Positions 1 through 9,630 are shown, counted from the first letter of the stretch. The stretch: DNA of 43,185 nt from Candidatus Nanopelagicales bacterium (GCA_025351185.1 JANXWJ010000157.1:1-43185), one strand, 5' to 3'. Made by a program: numbers and translations. The notes: a model not told the origin generated them from the sequence alone.

Positions 1-79
1 CAACGAAGCGCACGCACGCCGCCTCGTCGCCCAGCTCGAACGCCTCGGCCACACCGTCGTTCTCGACCCCGTCGCCTGA
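1..79 (+). CDS. 3' end of a truncated ORF, possibly a transposase tail
   Basis: An open frame enters from the left edge, reads 25 codons and stops at TGA 77-79. It ends in a charged helix-like segment followed by LGHTVVLDPVA. This style of C-terminus (leucine/arginine-rich helix, then a short beta strand ending in P-x-A) occurs in several actinobacterial IS transposases, but the fragment is too short to assign a family. The surrounding region of decayed genes fits a mobile-element remnant. The start lies outside the window, so whether the gene is intact is unknown. Confidence 0.3.
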   Translation, partial: NEAHARRLVAQLERLGHTVVLDPVA

Positions 80-114
80 CACCTGAAACCGCGGAAACCC
101 GTCACGGGATGGCT

Positions 115-135
115 CATCCGGGCTACGCCCGGATG
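115..135 (+). terminator. stem-loop downstream of the left-edge ORF
   Basis: A perfect 9-bp inverted repeat with a three-base loop (CATCCGGGC / GCCCGGATG) lies 36 nt after the stop at 79. There is no T-tract, as is usual for high-GC terminators. It could also be part of an IS end. Confidence 0.4.
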
Positions 136-281
136 CAGTCGCGTTCCACCTGCACGTCATTCTCGGGTCAGTCATGCAACGATGATCTTGAAATCAGACC
201 TTTGTGACGGACCGGCTGAGATGACGGCGGGCACCTATTGCAAGAGAAGTGCACCCTTCCACTGAGACGCGGAAGTTCGGG

Positions 282-715
282 TCAGGGGACGGCGTCGTAG
301 CACTGGTCGGCGTCCAGGCTCGGGCCCGGCCGGAGCGGCCTCGTGGAGAACACCCGCCTGTGAACCCGGTAAGTCTCGTGCCGGTTCAGGGCGGCTTGGA
401 AGCGGGGGAAGGAGCCCTTGCCCTCCTGTGCCGCGGCCAGGTCGCCACGGACCCGCTCGTCGGTCGGCTCGGCGTTGAAGTCCGCCACGTCGCGGCTACC
501 CTCCCCGGGCACATCCAGCCACACCTCCGGGCCTGCTTCCTCAAAAGGTTCCAGCCTCCGGCTTGGGCCCCCATCGACTAGGTCCGCCGGCCAGACCGTT
601 CCCGTACTCAGGTGGAGGTAGCCACCCCATTAGTCGTTGAGGACGTCGCCGAGCCCCTTCAGCCCGACCGGGAACTGGGAGCAGCCGGTGACGGTGCGTG
701 CCTAGGCGAGATGTT
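282..715 (-). pseudogene. decayed UPF0158-family gene
   Basis: Read across frames, the minus strand gives the hallmarks of UPF0158 (PF03682) in order: a GGYLHLSTGTVWP segment (the family's xLDLxTGxV strand), VWLDVP, the RDVADF motif (usually Y-R-D-M-x-D-F), DERVRGDLAAAQ, then GKGSFPRFQAAL (usually G-R-G-A-F-R-R-F-K-D-x-L). The conserved tail is split. GRARAW is readable only in a shifted frame, while the final ADQCYDAVP is back in the first frame, ending at TGA 282-284. A TAA interrupts the frame just before WGGYLHL. At least one nonsense codon and two frame changes make it a relic. The family's function is unknown. It lies downstream of the first Rhs/immunity pair on the same strand. Confidence 0.55.
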
Positions 716-718
716 CGA

Positions 719-877
719 TCAGGACGTCGTTTCCGGGCCGCCCTGGCCACGCAACGCGTCGAGCCGCGCCTCGACCTCGAACCCGGCTGGGCTCGACTGC
801 AAGGTCAACAGCGCGGCCGGGCCGGCGATCTGTAGCAAGCCCTCTCGCTCGGCAGGGAGGGGACGGCCGCGGCCGGG
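719..877 (-). other. short coding-like remnant, unidentified
   Basis: A 52-codon open frame between two TGA codons has strongly coding-like third positions but no start codon in front. The readable part includes REGLLQIAGPAALLTLQ and EARLDALRGQGGPE. It is probably the 3' end of a decayed gene between the immunity gene and the UPF0158 relic. The family is not recognised. Confidence 0.25.
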
Positions 878-1007
878 TCACGGAGCGACACGGACGACGG
901 GACGGCAGCCCACGCCGCCTGGATCACCGCACGCTCGCTCACCAGGCGTCCAGCCCCGGCCGGCCGCCTTGAAACTGGGACGAGTCTCGTCAATGAACAG
1001 CACCGGG

Positions 1008-1604
1008 TCAGTCCGCAGGACGACGATGGCTGCGCTCAAGAGCGATATGGTACTTCGCAAGTTCCGCTGGGCTGAGTCGAGGGAGAATCCTCGCGAACAG
1101 ATGGCTAGCGTCGTCGTAACGGCCCTCCCGGAAGGCCTTCGTTGCTTGAGGTTTAACTTGCCGAGCGAGCACGTCGAGGGCATAGGACTCCATCCAGGTT
1201 GCTCGGCCTTGCTTGAGCAAACCAAGAAACTCTTCCTCACCCCGCAACAGCGGGGCGGCGTAGAACTCAACCAATTCGGCGAGCGCCCTCGTGCCTGCTC
1301 GAACTTGGTCCGCCGTGGTCGCGACGAAGTTTCTGTAAGTCCTCCCGAGGTCGTAGTTCGACAAACGAATCATCTCTGACATCGCATACATCTCGCCCTC
1401 ACGACCCGCTTCGAATCCGAGTTCGAAGGAGCCACGCCCGTGGGAAATGATCGCCATCACGTCATTACGTTGGTAGCGCACGATCGTGGGCGAGGCTTCG
1501 ACCAATCGAAATCCCCACCGGTCTAGGAAGGCAAAAGCCTCGCGAACTTCCGGTATGAGATCAAGTTGCTTCCTGAGCAACCCGTGATCATCTGTCTCGG
1601 CCAT
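1008..1604 (-). CDS. putative immunity protein for Rhs toxin 1
   Basis: The product is 198 aa, starts at ATG 1604 and has no signal peptide or membrane segment, so it should be cytoplasmic. Its start lies 2 nt after the stop codon of the large Rhs gene, the spacing expected of a translationally coupled toxin-immunity pair. The N-terminal half (about 1-90) looks alpha/beta, with RNDVMAIISHGRGSFELGFEAG forming likely strands around residues 45-70. The C-terminal half is helical, with a tryptophan-containing helix near residue 130 and repeat-like helices (FREGRYDDASHLFARI, SPAELAKYHIALE) that resemble a short TPR-type hairpin. I do not recognise a named family. The immunity role is inferred from position, size and predicted location only. 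Confidence 0.7.
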   Translation of the reverse strand: MAETDDHGLLRKQLDLIPEVREAFAFLDRWGFRLVEASPTIVRYQRNDVMAIISHGRGSFELGFEAGREGEMYAMSEMIRLSNYDLGRTYRNFVATTADQVRAGTRALAELVEFYAAPLLRGEEEFLGLLKQGRATWMESYALDVLARQVKPQATKAFREGRYDDASHLFARILPRLSPAELAKYHIALERSHRRPAD

Positions 1605-1606
1605 CT

Positions 1607-4600
1607 CTAAGGTCCAGTCCAGTAGCCGGACCTGGCACTAAATGTCCAACCCCGATCTTCGAGCAGGTTCCTTTCGGCGTTCAAGAACACCCCACCAGTG
1701 TCGCCGGGCGACGCGTCGCGTATGGGTTTCCCGGCCCTCATTGCCGTTCGCAGCAGGCCGGAGTTGACCTTCCATTCGGCGGCGAAGTCCGGGAGTTTCG
1801 TAGGCCAGGAGAGTTTGAATTCCCTTGGGCCGAGCGCCCCTGACTTGGCCAGATCGGCACCGCGCCCAATGACAAGAGTGGGTTCGACGGCGGCTGCGCC
1901 ACCTGCGGCAACACCAGTCGCGGCCACTTCTTCCGCCGAGAGAGCGAGCGCGCCTTCGCCGACTCCCGGAACCAGCGCCAAGGCGGCCAGTCCCAGCTGA
2001 AGACTTCGTTCGTTTCGGCACTGCTTTTGGAGTGCGGCCCGGGCAGCGCACTTTTGAGCAAAGATTGAGCAGAACTTGTTGAATGCCTGCTGGTAGGCCT
2101 GCTCGCCTTGTGTGCCTGCTGGCACGTGGTCGCCTTGTGGTCCGAGTGTGACCAGGCCTTGCAGTTCGATCTGTGCGCCGGCGTACTGTTCGGGTGTTGA
2201 GAACTGGCCGATGAGTTGGCGCTCGCCTTGTGAGGCGCGGTTGTCGCCTCCCCCGGAGTTCTCGCCCATGGGTAGGTTGCCGCCTGCGACGTCGCTGAGC
2301 GCGGGGTTGCAGTTTGGGCTTCCGCTCGAGCAGGGCTCGAGTCCTGAGGGGTCGGTGAGTGTTGTTACGCGTCCTGCGGTGTACCCGTATGGGGTTCCGT
2401 AGCCGCCGGTGTAGCCCGCGGAGCCGGTGTAGCCGGCGGGGTCGGGTTGGGTGAACTGTCCACTGGTCGGGTCGTACTGTCTGGCGTGCAGGTTCAGCAG
2501 TCCGGTCGCGTCCGTTACGGCGCCGGTGTAACCGAGAACGCTGTTCGGGCCAGAGGGACTTGCGGGAGCTGAGATTGGTGTTCTCGGTGTGCCATATGGG
2601 GTGTAGTCGTAGGAACGTGAGATTGCGCCGCTGCTGTTGGTGAGGTCGGTCACCGAGCCGAGCGGGTCGTGGGCGACGAAGGCCGTAGCGCCCCCGGCGG
2701 TGACGCTGAGCGGGTTGCCGCTCGGGTCGTACCGGTTGATGGTGGTCGTCGCTGGGCTGGGGCCGGCCCCGTCGGGGTCGGTGATGATTTGGGCGAGCGT
2801 GGCGGTGTGCTCGAGCGGATTCCAGGTGTAGCTGCTGGCCGCTCCGGTCCCGGTGGTCGTGGCGGTTAGCCGGTTTCCGGTCCCGTCATAGGTGTAGTTG
2901 GTGGTCGAACCGCTGATTGCTACAGACGTTGTCAGCCCGTTGAGGCCGTAGGTGTAGGTGCGCCCTGAGTTGTCGCTTGTGAGATTGCCTTCGCTGTCGT
3001 AGGTCGGGGTGAATGAGGTGCCGGTGCCGACCCGGGTGCTGGTGAGGCGGTCGGAGGTGTTGTAGCTAGAGGTGGTCACGACCCCGGGTGCGACGCCGTT
3101 CTGCTCTGTGAGGCGGTTGCCGTCCTTGTCGTAGGTCCAGTGCTGGGTCGCGGTTGGCGCGGTGCATGTTGCCGCGTAGCAGACATCGGTGAGTCGTTCG
3201 TTGTTGTCGTAGAGGTAGGAACGGTTCTCGGTCGTTCCGCTGCGAAGCACCACGATCTTGGTGGGTTGGTTGGAGGCGTCACGGGTCACTGTCTGCGAAG
3301 TGAGGACAGCGGCAGCCTTCTTGGTGGCAATGGACGCTAGTGCGCCCGCTCGGTCCCACGTCCGAGTCTCTGTTGTGCCGTTGGGCATGGCTGCCGCGAG
3401 CGGGTTCCCCGCATCGTCGTATGTCCAGGTTGTGGTGCCGTTTGGGTCTATGACTTGGGTGGCTTGGTTTCCGATGTCGTAGGTGTATGTCTCCGTGGTG
3501 GAGTCGGGGCGGGTGCGGGTCAGGAGGTTGCCGTTCGCGTCGTAGCTGAATCCCCATGTACTGGCCGGACCGGTGATGGGTGTTCTCGTGACGACCGTGG
3601 GCCGCGACGCAGCGTCGTAGGCGTAGGCGAGCGTTCCCGATCCGTCGGTGATTCCGATTCGGCGCCCGGCTCGGTCATAGCTATAGCTGACCGATGGCGT
3701 GGCATCGGTGTAGCTCAGGGACGTGAATTGGCCCAGCGTGTTGTATGCGCGCGTGGTTGTACCTCGCGGTGTGGTGACCGTCTGGAGTTGTCCGTCAGGT
3801 GTGTATCCGTAGGAGCGGGTGATCGTGGCCGGGTCGGTCTGGGAGGTAAGTCGCCCGGCGTTGTCGTAGCCCGAGGTCCACACGCCGAGCATCGGTGCGG
3901 TGATGCTCGTGCGCCGGTCGGCGATGTCGTATCCGAACACTGTGACACCGCCGTCCGGTGCGGTGATCTTCCACAGCCGCCCAGTGGTGTCGTACCCGAT
4001 GTTTGTGGTGCGGTTCTTGGCGTTGATCTGGGTGGCGACACGTCCGTCGCGGTCGTAGGTGACCTTGGTCTGGTGCGCGAGGTTGTCCGTGGTGATCCGC
4101 CGGTTGCCGGATGCGTCGTAGGTGTATGTGGTGGTGAAGTTCGCTGCGACGGCCCCGGTGGCGTTGCCTCGCGCGTCGGTGACCGTCCGTAGGCGCCCGG
4201 CGGTGTCCCAGGTCTGCGTTGTGTTGCGTCCAGTGGGACTGGTGGCAGTTAGCAAGGAATCAGTGATCGTGACGACGTGCCCGGCCTTGTCGTAGGTGGT
4301 TCCGATGGCGTTACCCCGCGGGTCGTAGGTCATGACGGTTCGCGCGGCTAGGTCGCGGTTGAACTGTGTCTGGTTTCCCGCTGGGTCGGTAATCGAGGAG
4401 ACATTGTTCCTCCCGTCGTACTTCGTCGTCGTTGTCTGCCCTGCGGCGGTGGTGGACTTCCAGACTCGACCGGCAGTGTCGTAGACGGTCATCGAGACGA
4501 GTGCCGCTCCCCCGGTTGGGTCCGGTGCCGTTGTTGTGGTGAGCCGGCCGGCGAGGTCATAGCCGAACGTGGTGCTATTCGCGGCCTTCACTGCAGCTGT

Positions 4601-7600
4601 CGCACCTGCGACGTTGCCTGAAGGGCGGACGCTGGTTGCGGGTCGCCCGTGATCGTCGTAGCTGGTTCCAATGGTGTTGCCGGTAGCGTCTGTGTAGGAC
4701 GTGAGCCGACCTGCGTCGTCATATCCGTCCCTGGTCGTAACGTGGGTCAGGGGGTCGGTGACGGTGTCGACGAGGCCGTCCGGGAGAAAGGCGGTTCTCC
4801 AGATCTGCCCGGAGTTGTTCGTCACGGTGGTGCGGTGACCGTCACCGTCGTACGTGTAAGTCGTGACGAGGCCAAGAGGACTCTTGGACGTGAGTATCAG
4901 TCCGCCCCCGTCGTAGGTCTTCGTCGTCGTGTAGTTCGTGGGGGTTCCGCCGGTGACATTTCCGCGGGGTTCGACACTGGTGAGGACTTCTCCGTATGGG
5001 GTGTAGGTCATGGTGTTCTTCACGGTGGAGTCGGTCGTGTCGGTGACATTTCCGGCGGGACTTGTAAGTGCTGAGATGAACCCTTCGGCTGTGTGCGAGT
5101 AGCTCGTGACGTTTCCTAGCGGATCTGTGGTGCTGGTGACGTCTCCCGGGTGCGCCGTGTCCGTGCGAGTCCAGCTCGTGGTTGCCGTGTCTGTGGTGTC
5201 GAGCTTGCGTGCCTGGTTGAGAACGTTTCCGGTCGTGTCGTAGGACCAGGTGACCAACGCGCCGCTCGTGTCGGACTGTTGGAGTGGCTCACCTCGTGAG
5301 TTGTACTTCCACGTGGTCGTCGTCGTGCCGGCGGCGGTGCCGTCCGGGAAGGTCCCTCCGGCGAGGACGGTCTGGGTCAGCCGATTTCCCTCGCCATCGA
5401 AGGTGGAACTAGTGAGCTCTCCGGTGGGGTCCGTCACCGAAGTCTGGTTCCCGGCAAGGTCGTAGGTGTAGGACCACGTCGAGGCGGCAGCGGTGCCCGG
5501 GGCGATCGTCTTGGATCTGATCCACCCGTTCACGTACTCGTAGTCTGTGATGACTCCCGTCGGATCGGTAACACGCGTGACCCGGTGTCGATCCGCGCCG
5601 GCGGTGGTGTCGGTGTATCCGAAGTTCGTCGTCTTCAGACGGGCATCGCGTTGCCAGGAAACCTTTCCGCTGCCGTCGTAGCTCGTCGTTGTCACACCGC
5701 CGTTGGGGCTGGTGATCGAGGTGAGGTGATGGTTGCCGTCGTACCCGTAGACCCAGGTCTTGCCGCGGGTGTCGATGACGGAGGTCAGGTTTCCTGCGGT
5801 GTCATAGCCGTACGTGACCACACGTGCGGGAACACCGGTCGCGCCTGGGCCGGTGACCTTCCAGATCCGCCCGGCCGCGTTGTAGGTAATGGTCAGCGCC
5901 CGCCCATCGGCGGTCGTCACCGACATGAGCTGCGGTGGCGTCGCGGCGTTGTAGGCCAAGGTGATCTTCTCGCCGTTATGGTCGGTCTTGGTGACCAGGC
6001 GACCATCCGAGGCGAATACCGCCGAGATGTTCTTGCGGCGGGTGTAGGTCCAGGTACCGGCGACGCTGTCCTGGATCAAGGTTGCGTGGACGCGTGGGGC
6101 GGACCCGAAGACCACAGCGCTCGAGGTGGGGTTGAACTGGGTAAGCGGACCAGTCTCTGTCTTGATCTTCACCGGATCGGCAGAGGTCGCACCCCGGGTC
6201 AACTTCTCCACGAAGTCCCCAGACCACCCGTAGCCCAGTGGAGAGTCCTGCGCCGCGTTCACCGAGGAGTACGCCCTGCCCCACGGCACCGCATACCTTC
6301 CTGGCAGGGACATATCGCTCATCGACTCTGTCAGGCCACCAGTGGCAGTGTTGACCGGGTCCACGACGTTGTCGAGACAATCGCAGGCGTCGGGGCTACC
6401 CGATTCGGCGTCGGTTGAGCCACCCGGTAGTGGCGATGGCGCCGGAATGGCAACCCTCAAGGAACCTGGCTGGTCCATGAAGAAGATCGACGAACCATCC
6501 GTCGTCATAGCCGTCACGTACGACGCCTGAGCTTGGCTGCCGTACCCGTCCCGCGGGGACGGGGTGTAGACGCTGGCAGTCCCCGCCACGTCAACAGCGA
6601 TGCCGGTGCTCTTCTCGATCTGGGTAATGGTGGATCCGCGCTCACCGTAGAGATATGCACCCGCCGACACCAATGCCGTTCCGTACGGTGGGGCGAGGCC
6701 AGCGTTGTTCCACTGCTCATCATCGATCGTCGTAATTGCGCGGGTTCCCAGATCGATCCGGTCGAGCTTCAGTCCGGAGCCGCAGGGGTTTACGTGGCAG
6801 GGGACCTGGACGGTGACCCACAAGGAGGTCGCGTCCGAGGTCATAGCGCGCAGCCGAGTTGCTCCTGCCTCGGCGACGAACACAGTCATCACACCTGTGC
6901 GCGGGTTAATGCGGTAAACGTTGGTGTCATAGGAAGCAGCGTTCGTAATGGCCATCCCAGCCATGTAGAGGTACCCGTCCGCTCCGAACGTCAGTGACCC
7001 AGCCTGGGTGGTGGATCCCGTCGACTCAACGGTCGAAGTCGCACCTGTGGTGATGCTGATCCGTCGTACTCGTCCGCACTTGTCTCCCAGGTACAGGTAG
7101 TACCCGTCCGACGTCAGGGAGGTGCTGTCGCGAGCCGTGGACGTCGCTGACGACGTCCCGTCCGCACCGCAAGAATTATTGGATGATGTTTCCGCTGGGA
7201 CCACCGTTGATGAGTAGCCCGTGTCTCTGTCCCAGGCACGCACCGCGTCGGTGGTGGCAATGAACAGGACGTGCCCCACCATGATCATTCCGGCACCGTC
7301 GCTGAATTGCGTGAACTGCAGCGGCCCGTTTGAGTTGGTGTGGCTCGAACCGGTGATGGTCAATAGCTGCGCGAGACTCATAGGCACTGTCACGTTCGCA
7401 ACGGGCGCCTGCGAGGACGGCAAGGCCGTGCCCAGACCCACCCGGCGGAGTCGAGAAGCATCCGATACCCATAGGACTGTTCCGTCGAACGTCATCGACG
7501 ACGCCGCGGTCAACCACGCATCCGTTCCAGTGCCGTCGCTCCACCCGCTGTCAAAGCCACCTACCCCTGCCACGTCAACCCAGGCGGCATCCGCCTTCGC

Positions 7601-8428
7601 GTACCGTCGAATGGATCCGCCAAAACCCACGAACAAGAAGGAACCCGCATTCGCGATTGACGTCCCCCCGGGGCCGCCGTCCGAGAACGTCGCAGGCGTG
7701 CCCACCGATGCCATCACGAGCGAGGTCAGATTGATCGAATCCAGGTGAGACTGACCAGAGCTGCCATTGGCGGCAACCGCCCACAGTTGTGCGCTGTCCA
7801 CCGTCAGCGCAGCGAAGACCGACCCGGCGGTTTCAGTCGCCACAACTGAGGACGCACCAGTCGACAAGTTGAACTTCACGATCGAAGGCCCGACCGCGAT
7901 GTAGAGCGACGTACCCACCACCGCGGTCGCCGACAATGAGGCGGCACCAGATGCAAAGAATGTGCCCAGAGTGGTCGTGGCGCCTGAGGGCACAGAGGTT
8001 GAGCGCACAGCCCACGCGCCCGCGGCGCACGTCAACACCGTGATCAGCGACGAGCCATCAGTCACCAACGCGGATGCATTGCCGAAGGTCACATTTAACG
8101 CGGTTGGACTGTCCGTCCCACAAGGACCCGCACCGAGACCCGCCACCGTAGAAACAGCGCCGGTGGAGAGATCAACGCGGCGGATCGCGTCAGCTGTCGC
8201 GACGTACAACTTCCCGTTGAGCAAGACGGTGCCGCCCGAGCTGTTGAAGCTCGCAGCCGACCCGGTTCCGTCGACTGTTCGCGGCTGACCGTCGCCAGCC
8301 AGCGTCGTGACCGCGCCAGGCGACAGAGGTGCATCAGCCCACGCCGGCGGCAACAGCCCAACTAGCAGCAGAACGGCCGTACTGGCGGTGGCTACCAAGC
8401 CAAACTTCGATCGCGAACGCAACAGCAC
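1607..8428 (-). CDS. secreted Rhs/YD-repeat polymorphic toxin 1 with N-terminal beta-propeller
   Basis: The start is GTG 8428, preceded by GGGGG five bases upstream. The frame stays open to a GTG at 8449, which lacks such a site. The product is about 2273 aa. It begins with a basic stretch and a hydrophobic signal peptide ending near PPAWADA. Residues about 30-660 contain NHL-like propeller blades (VTTLAGDG, NGKLYVATADAIRRVDLSTG). A DUF6531-type entry segment with VDPVNTATGG lies near 680. Many YD repeats (YDxxGR, TYDxxGN) run from about 790 to 1930. The Rhs core (LLNLHARQYDPTSGQFTQPDP) is near 1970-2000, ending at DPSGLEP near 2030. The last 240 residues are unlike the rest: a hydrophobic alanine-rich pretoxin segment, then a tip of about 90 aa with GKPIRDAS and FLNAERNLLEDRGWTF. 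The tip should be the toxin, delivered to other cells and neutralised by the adjacent 1604-1008 product. Confidence 0.9.
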   Translation of the reverse strand: MLLRSRSKFGLVATASTAVLLLVGLLPPAWADAPLSPGAVTTLAGDGQPRTVDGTGSAASFNSSGGTVLLNGKLYVATADAIRRVDLSTGAVSTVAGLGAGPCGTDSPTALNVTFGNASALVTDGSSLITVLTCAAGAWAVRSTSVPSGATTTLGTFFASGAASLSATAVVGTSLYIAVGPSIVKFNLSTGASSVVATETAGSVFAALTVDSAQLWAVAANGSSGQSHLDSINLTSLVMASVGTPATFSDGGPGGTSIANAGSFLFVGFGGSIRRYAKADAAWVDVAGVGGFDSGWSDGTGTDAWLTAASSMTFDGTVLWVSDASRLRRVGLGTALPSSQAPVANVTVPMSLAQLLTITGSSHTNSNGPLQFTQFSDGAGMIMVGHVLFIATTDAVRAWDRDTGYSSTVVPAETSSNNSCGADGTSSATSTARDSTSLTSDGYYLYLGDKCGRVRRISITTGATSTVESTGSTTQAGSLTFGADGYLYMAGMAITNAASYDTNVYRINPRTGVMTVFVAEAGATRLRAMTSDATSLWVTVQVPCHVNPCGSGLKLDRIDLGTRAITTIDDEQWNNAGLAPPYGTALVSAGAYLYGERGSTITQIEKSTGIAVDVAGTASVYTPSPRDGYGSQAQASYVTAMTTDGSSIFFMDQPGSLRVAIPAPSPLPGGSTDAESGSPDACDCLDNVVDPVNTATGGLTESMSDMSLPGRYAVPWGRAYSSVNAAQDSPLGYGWSGDFVEKLTRGATSADPVKIKTETGPLTQFNPTSSAVVFGSAPRVHATLIQDSVAGTWTYTRRKNISAVFASDGRLVTKTDHNGEKITLAYNAATPPQLMSVTTADGRALTITYNAAGRIWKVTGPGATGVPARVVTYGYDTAGNLTSVIDTRGKTWVYGYDGNHHLTSITSPNGGVTTTSYDGSGKVSWQRDARLKTTNFGYTDTTAGADRHRVTRVTDPTGVITDYEYVNGWIRSKTIAPGTAAASTWSYTYDLAGNQTSVTDPTGELTSSTFDGEGNRLTQTVLAGGTFPDGTAAGTTTTTWKYNSRGEPLQQSDTSGALVTWSYDTTGNVLNQARKLDTTDTATTSWTRTDTAHPGDVTSTTDPLGNVTSYSHTAEGFISALTSPAGNVTDTTDSTVKNTMTYTPYGEVLTSVEPRGNVTGGTPTNYTTTKTYDGGGLILTSKSPLGLVTTYTYDGDGHRTTVTNNSGQIWRTAFLPDGLVDTVTDPLTHVTTRDGYDDAGRLTSYTDATGNTIGTSYDDHGRPATSVRPSGNVAGATAAVKAANSTTFGYDLAGRLTTTTAPDPTGGAALVSMTVYDTAGRVWKSTTAAGQTTTTKYDGRNNVSSITDPAGNQTQFNRDLAARTVMTYDPRGNAIGTTYDKAGHVVTITDSLLTATSPTGRNTTQTWDTAGRLRTVTDARGNATGAVAANFTTTYTYDASGNRRITTDNLAHQTKVTYDRDGRVATQINAKNRTTNIGYDTTGRLWKITAPDGGVTVFGYDIADRRTSITAPMLGVWTSGYDNAGRLTSQTDPATITRSYGYTPDGQLQTVTTPRGTTTRAYNTLGQFTSLSYTDATPSVSYSYDRAGRRIGITDGSGTLAYAYDAASRPTVVTRTPITGPASTWGFSYDANGNLLTRTRPDSTTETYTYDIGNQATQVIDPNGTTTWTYDDAGNPLAAAMPNGTTETRTWDRAGALASIATKKAAAVLTSQTVTRDASNQPTKIVVLRSGTTENRSYLYDNNERLTDVCYAATCTAPTATQHWTYDKDGNRLTEQNGVAPGVVTTSSYNTSDRLTSTRVGTGTSFTPTYDSEGNLTSDNSGRTYTYGLNGLTTSVAISGSTTNYTYDGTGNRLTATTTGTGAASSYTWNPLEHTATLAQIITDPDGAGPSPATTTINRYDPSGNPLSVTAGGATAFVAHDPLGSVTDLTNSSGAISRSYDYTPYGTPRTPISAPASPSGPNSVLGYTGAVTDATGLLNLHARQYDPTSGQFTQPDPAGYTGSAGYTGGYGTPYGYTAGRVTTLTDPSGLEPCSSGSPNCNPALSDVAGGNLPMGENSGGGDNRASQGERQLIGQFSTPEQYAGAQIELQGLVTLGPQGDHVPAGTQGEQAYQQAFNKFCSIFAQKCAARAALQKQCRNERSLQLGLAALALVPGVGEGALALSAEEVAATGVAAGGAAAVEPTLVIGRGADLAKSGALGPREFKLSWPTKLPDFAAEWKVNSGLLRTAMRAGKPIRDASPGDTGGVFLNAERNLLEDRGWTFSARSGYWTGP

Positions 8429-9136
8429 AACATCCCCCTGGTTAGCCACCCAGCACTACCAACTAACTGGGAGCCTGGCAGACGCGCACGAGGAACGGGG
8501 GAGAACGCGTCATTGACGACCTGTGTCTCGCCGCGGGTCTGATGCAGTGTCTCGCCCCCGGGTTCGGTCGCCTCCATCACACCCGGGGGCTAGACATCCC
8601 GTCTCCGGTGGCGCGGACCTGGGCCACACCAGCCCGAGGTACACCCCGCAGCCGTCCTGGCGTCCACTGAGGCCGGAGGTAGCCAGTGGGTCACCGCTAC
8701 TGAAGGCGCGTCACGGCCGATCCCCGCGGCGATCTGCTAAGACCCCGCCGCGGCGCCGTCGCCGGTAGGGTCCTTACCAACAAGTAGCTGCCGTCGGCTC
8801 ACCAGTCTCGTGACTCGCTGGCGCCAGAGACGACGCTTAACTCGCAGTCGCGTGGTCACAGAACTGGTCACGGAATCCCTGGGAACTGATGACACGCGTC
8901 AGGGCTACATGGAGGCCAGAGGCCTCTGACCTGCAACGATTCAGTACTGGCTACCACCCTCCAACACCAGAAGACACCCCTTGTTGGAGTTCGAATCACG
9001 CCTCGCTCCGGGGCGACGCGCCGTTGGCCAGGCGCTGGTCGACTAAGGCTTCGGGAGTGCTCGCGTCGACCGCTCGATCCGGGATGTTCTCTGCTGTGCC
9101 AGCTCGGACACCACACCAATCAGGTGTCAGTCGCCG
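8429..9136. other. 708-bp intergenic region upstream of rhs1
   Basis: No gene with convincing start, ribosome site and codon pattern is seen. It presumably contains the rhs1 promoter, but no clear -35/-10 pair can be named. A minus-strand frame at 9119-8868 is open but rich in Arg/Ser/Pro and Trp like a non-coding frame. A lone T-loop-like GTTCGAATC occurs near 8987 without a matching stem, so no tRNA is called. Confidence 0.4.
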
Positions 9137-9541
9137 TCATGCAACTTCCTTAGGTCCGGACATGCGCGTAACGAGGTCAGCTCGCAGACGCGCTTGCGCT
9201 CGTCGACGCAGACGGCGTCGGCGACGGGCTCGGTGAGCCACTGCCTCCACTCCCCGATTGTCCAACCAGACCGCGACCGGGCCGATCAGCAGCACCACAA
9301 TGCCGAGGAACAGAACCAACACCCCAAGGACCCGCAGCGGCGTTCCCGGACCCGGCGGTTTGATCAGGGCGTCGGCCAAGGTCCTCGACCAGCCGAACAT
9401 GAACTTCAGCAAATCCTCGACGAGTTTCACCCACGGAGGAGTCGGGGTCGTGTCTGCGGTCGCCGCGCCACAACGCCGCTTCCCATTGGAGTCCACCACG
9501 ACGCCGACGACGACCGGCGCCGAGGATGAACAGCACCCCAC
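9137..9541 (-). CDS. small single-pass membrane protein, function unknown
   Basis: The frame gives 134 aa from a GTG start. Residues about 78-100 form a strongly hydrophobic helix (VLGVLVLFLGIVVLLIGPVAVWL). A strongly basic tail follows (RARRRRRLRRR), fitting a cytoplasmic C-terminus. The N-terminal part, with VVVGVVVDSNGKRRCG, may be a short first hydrophobic segment. An overlapping frame (9536-9177) begins with MLFILGAG and ends in a Ser/Pro-rich stretch, so a frameshift joining the two cannot be excluded. It is co-directional with rhs1 but 700 bp upstream. No family is recognised. Confidence 0.45.
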   Translation of the reverse strand: MGCCSSSAPVVVGVVVDSNGKRRCGAATADTTPTPPWVKLVEDLLKFMFGWSRTLADALIKPPGPGTPLRVLGVLVLFLGIVVLLIGPVAVWLDNRGVEAVAHRARRRRRLRRRAQARLRADLVTRMSGPKEVA

Positions 9542-9630
9542 CTAGTCACAAGAACCCGTTCACGTGGGCCGCTGAGACGACGGTTAGATGAACGGTAGCG
9601 ACTCGCCGGTGATCGGGATGCGTCGGAAGG

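Noticed and set aside
2600-6050. regularly repeated short sequences that might suggest a CRISPR array
   Set aside because: The repeats are degenerate YD codons inside one long reading frame, with no constant spacers or direct repeats.
8983-9005. tRNA-like T-loop GTTCGAATC
   Set aside because: The flanks do not form a T-stem, and no acceptor, D or anticodon arm surrounds it.
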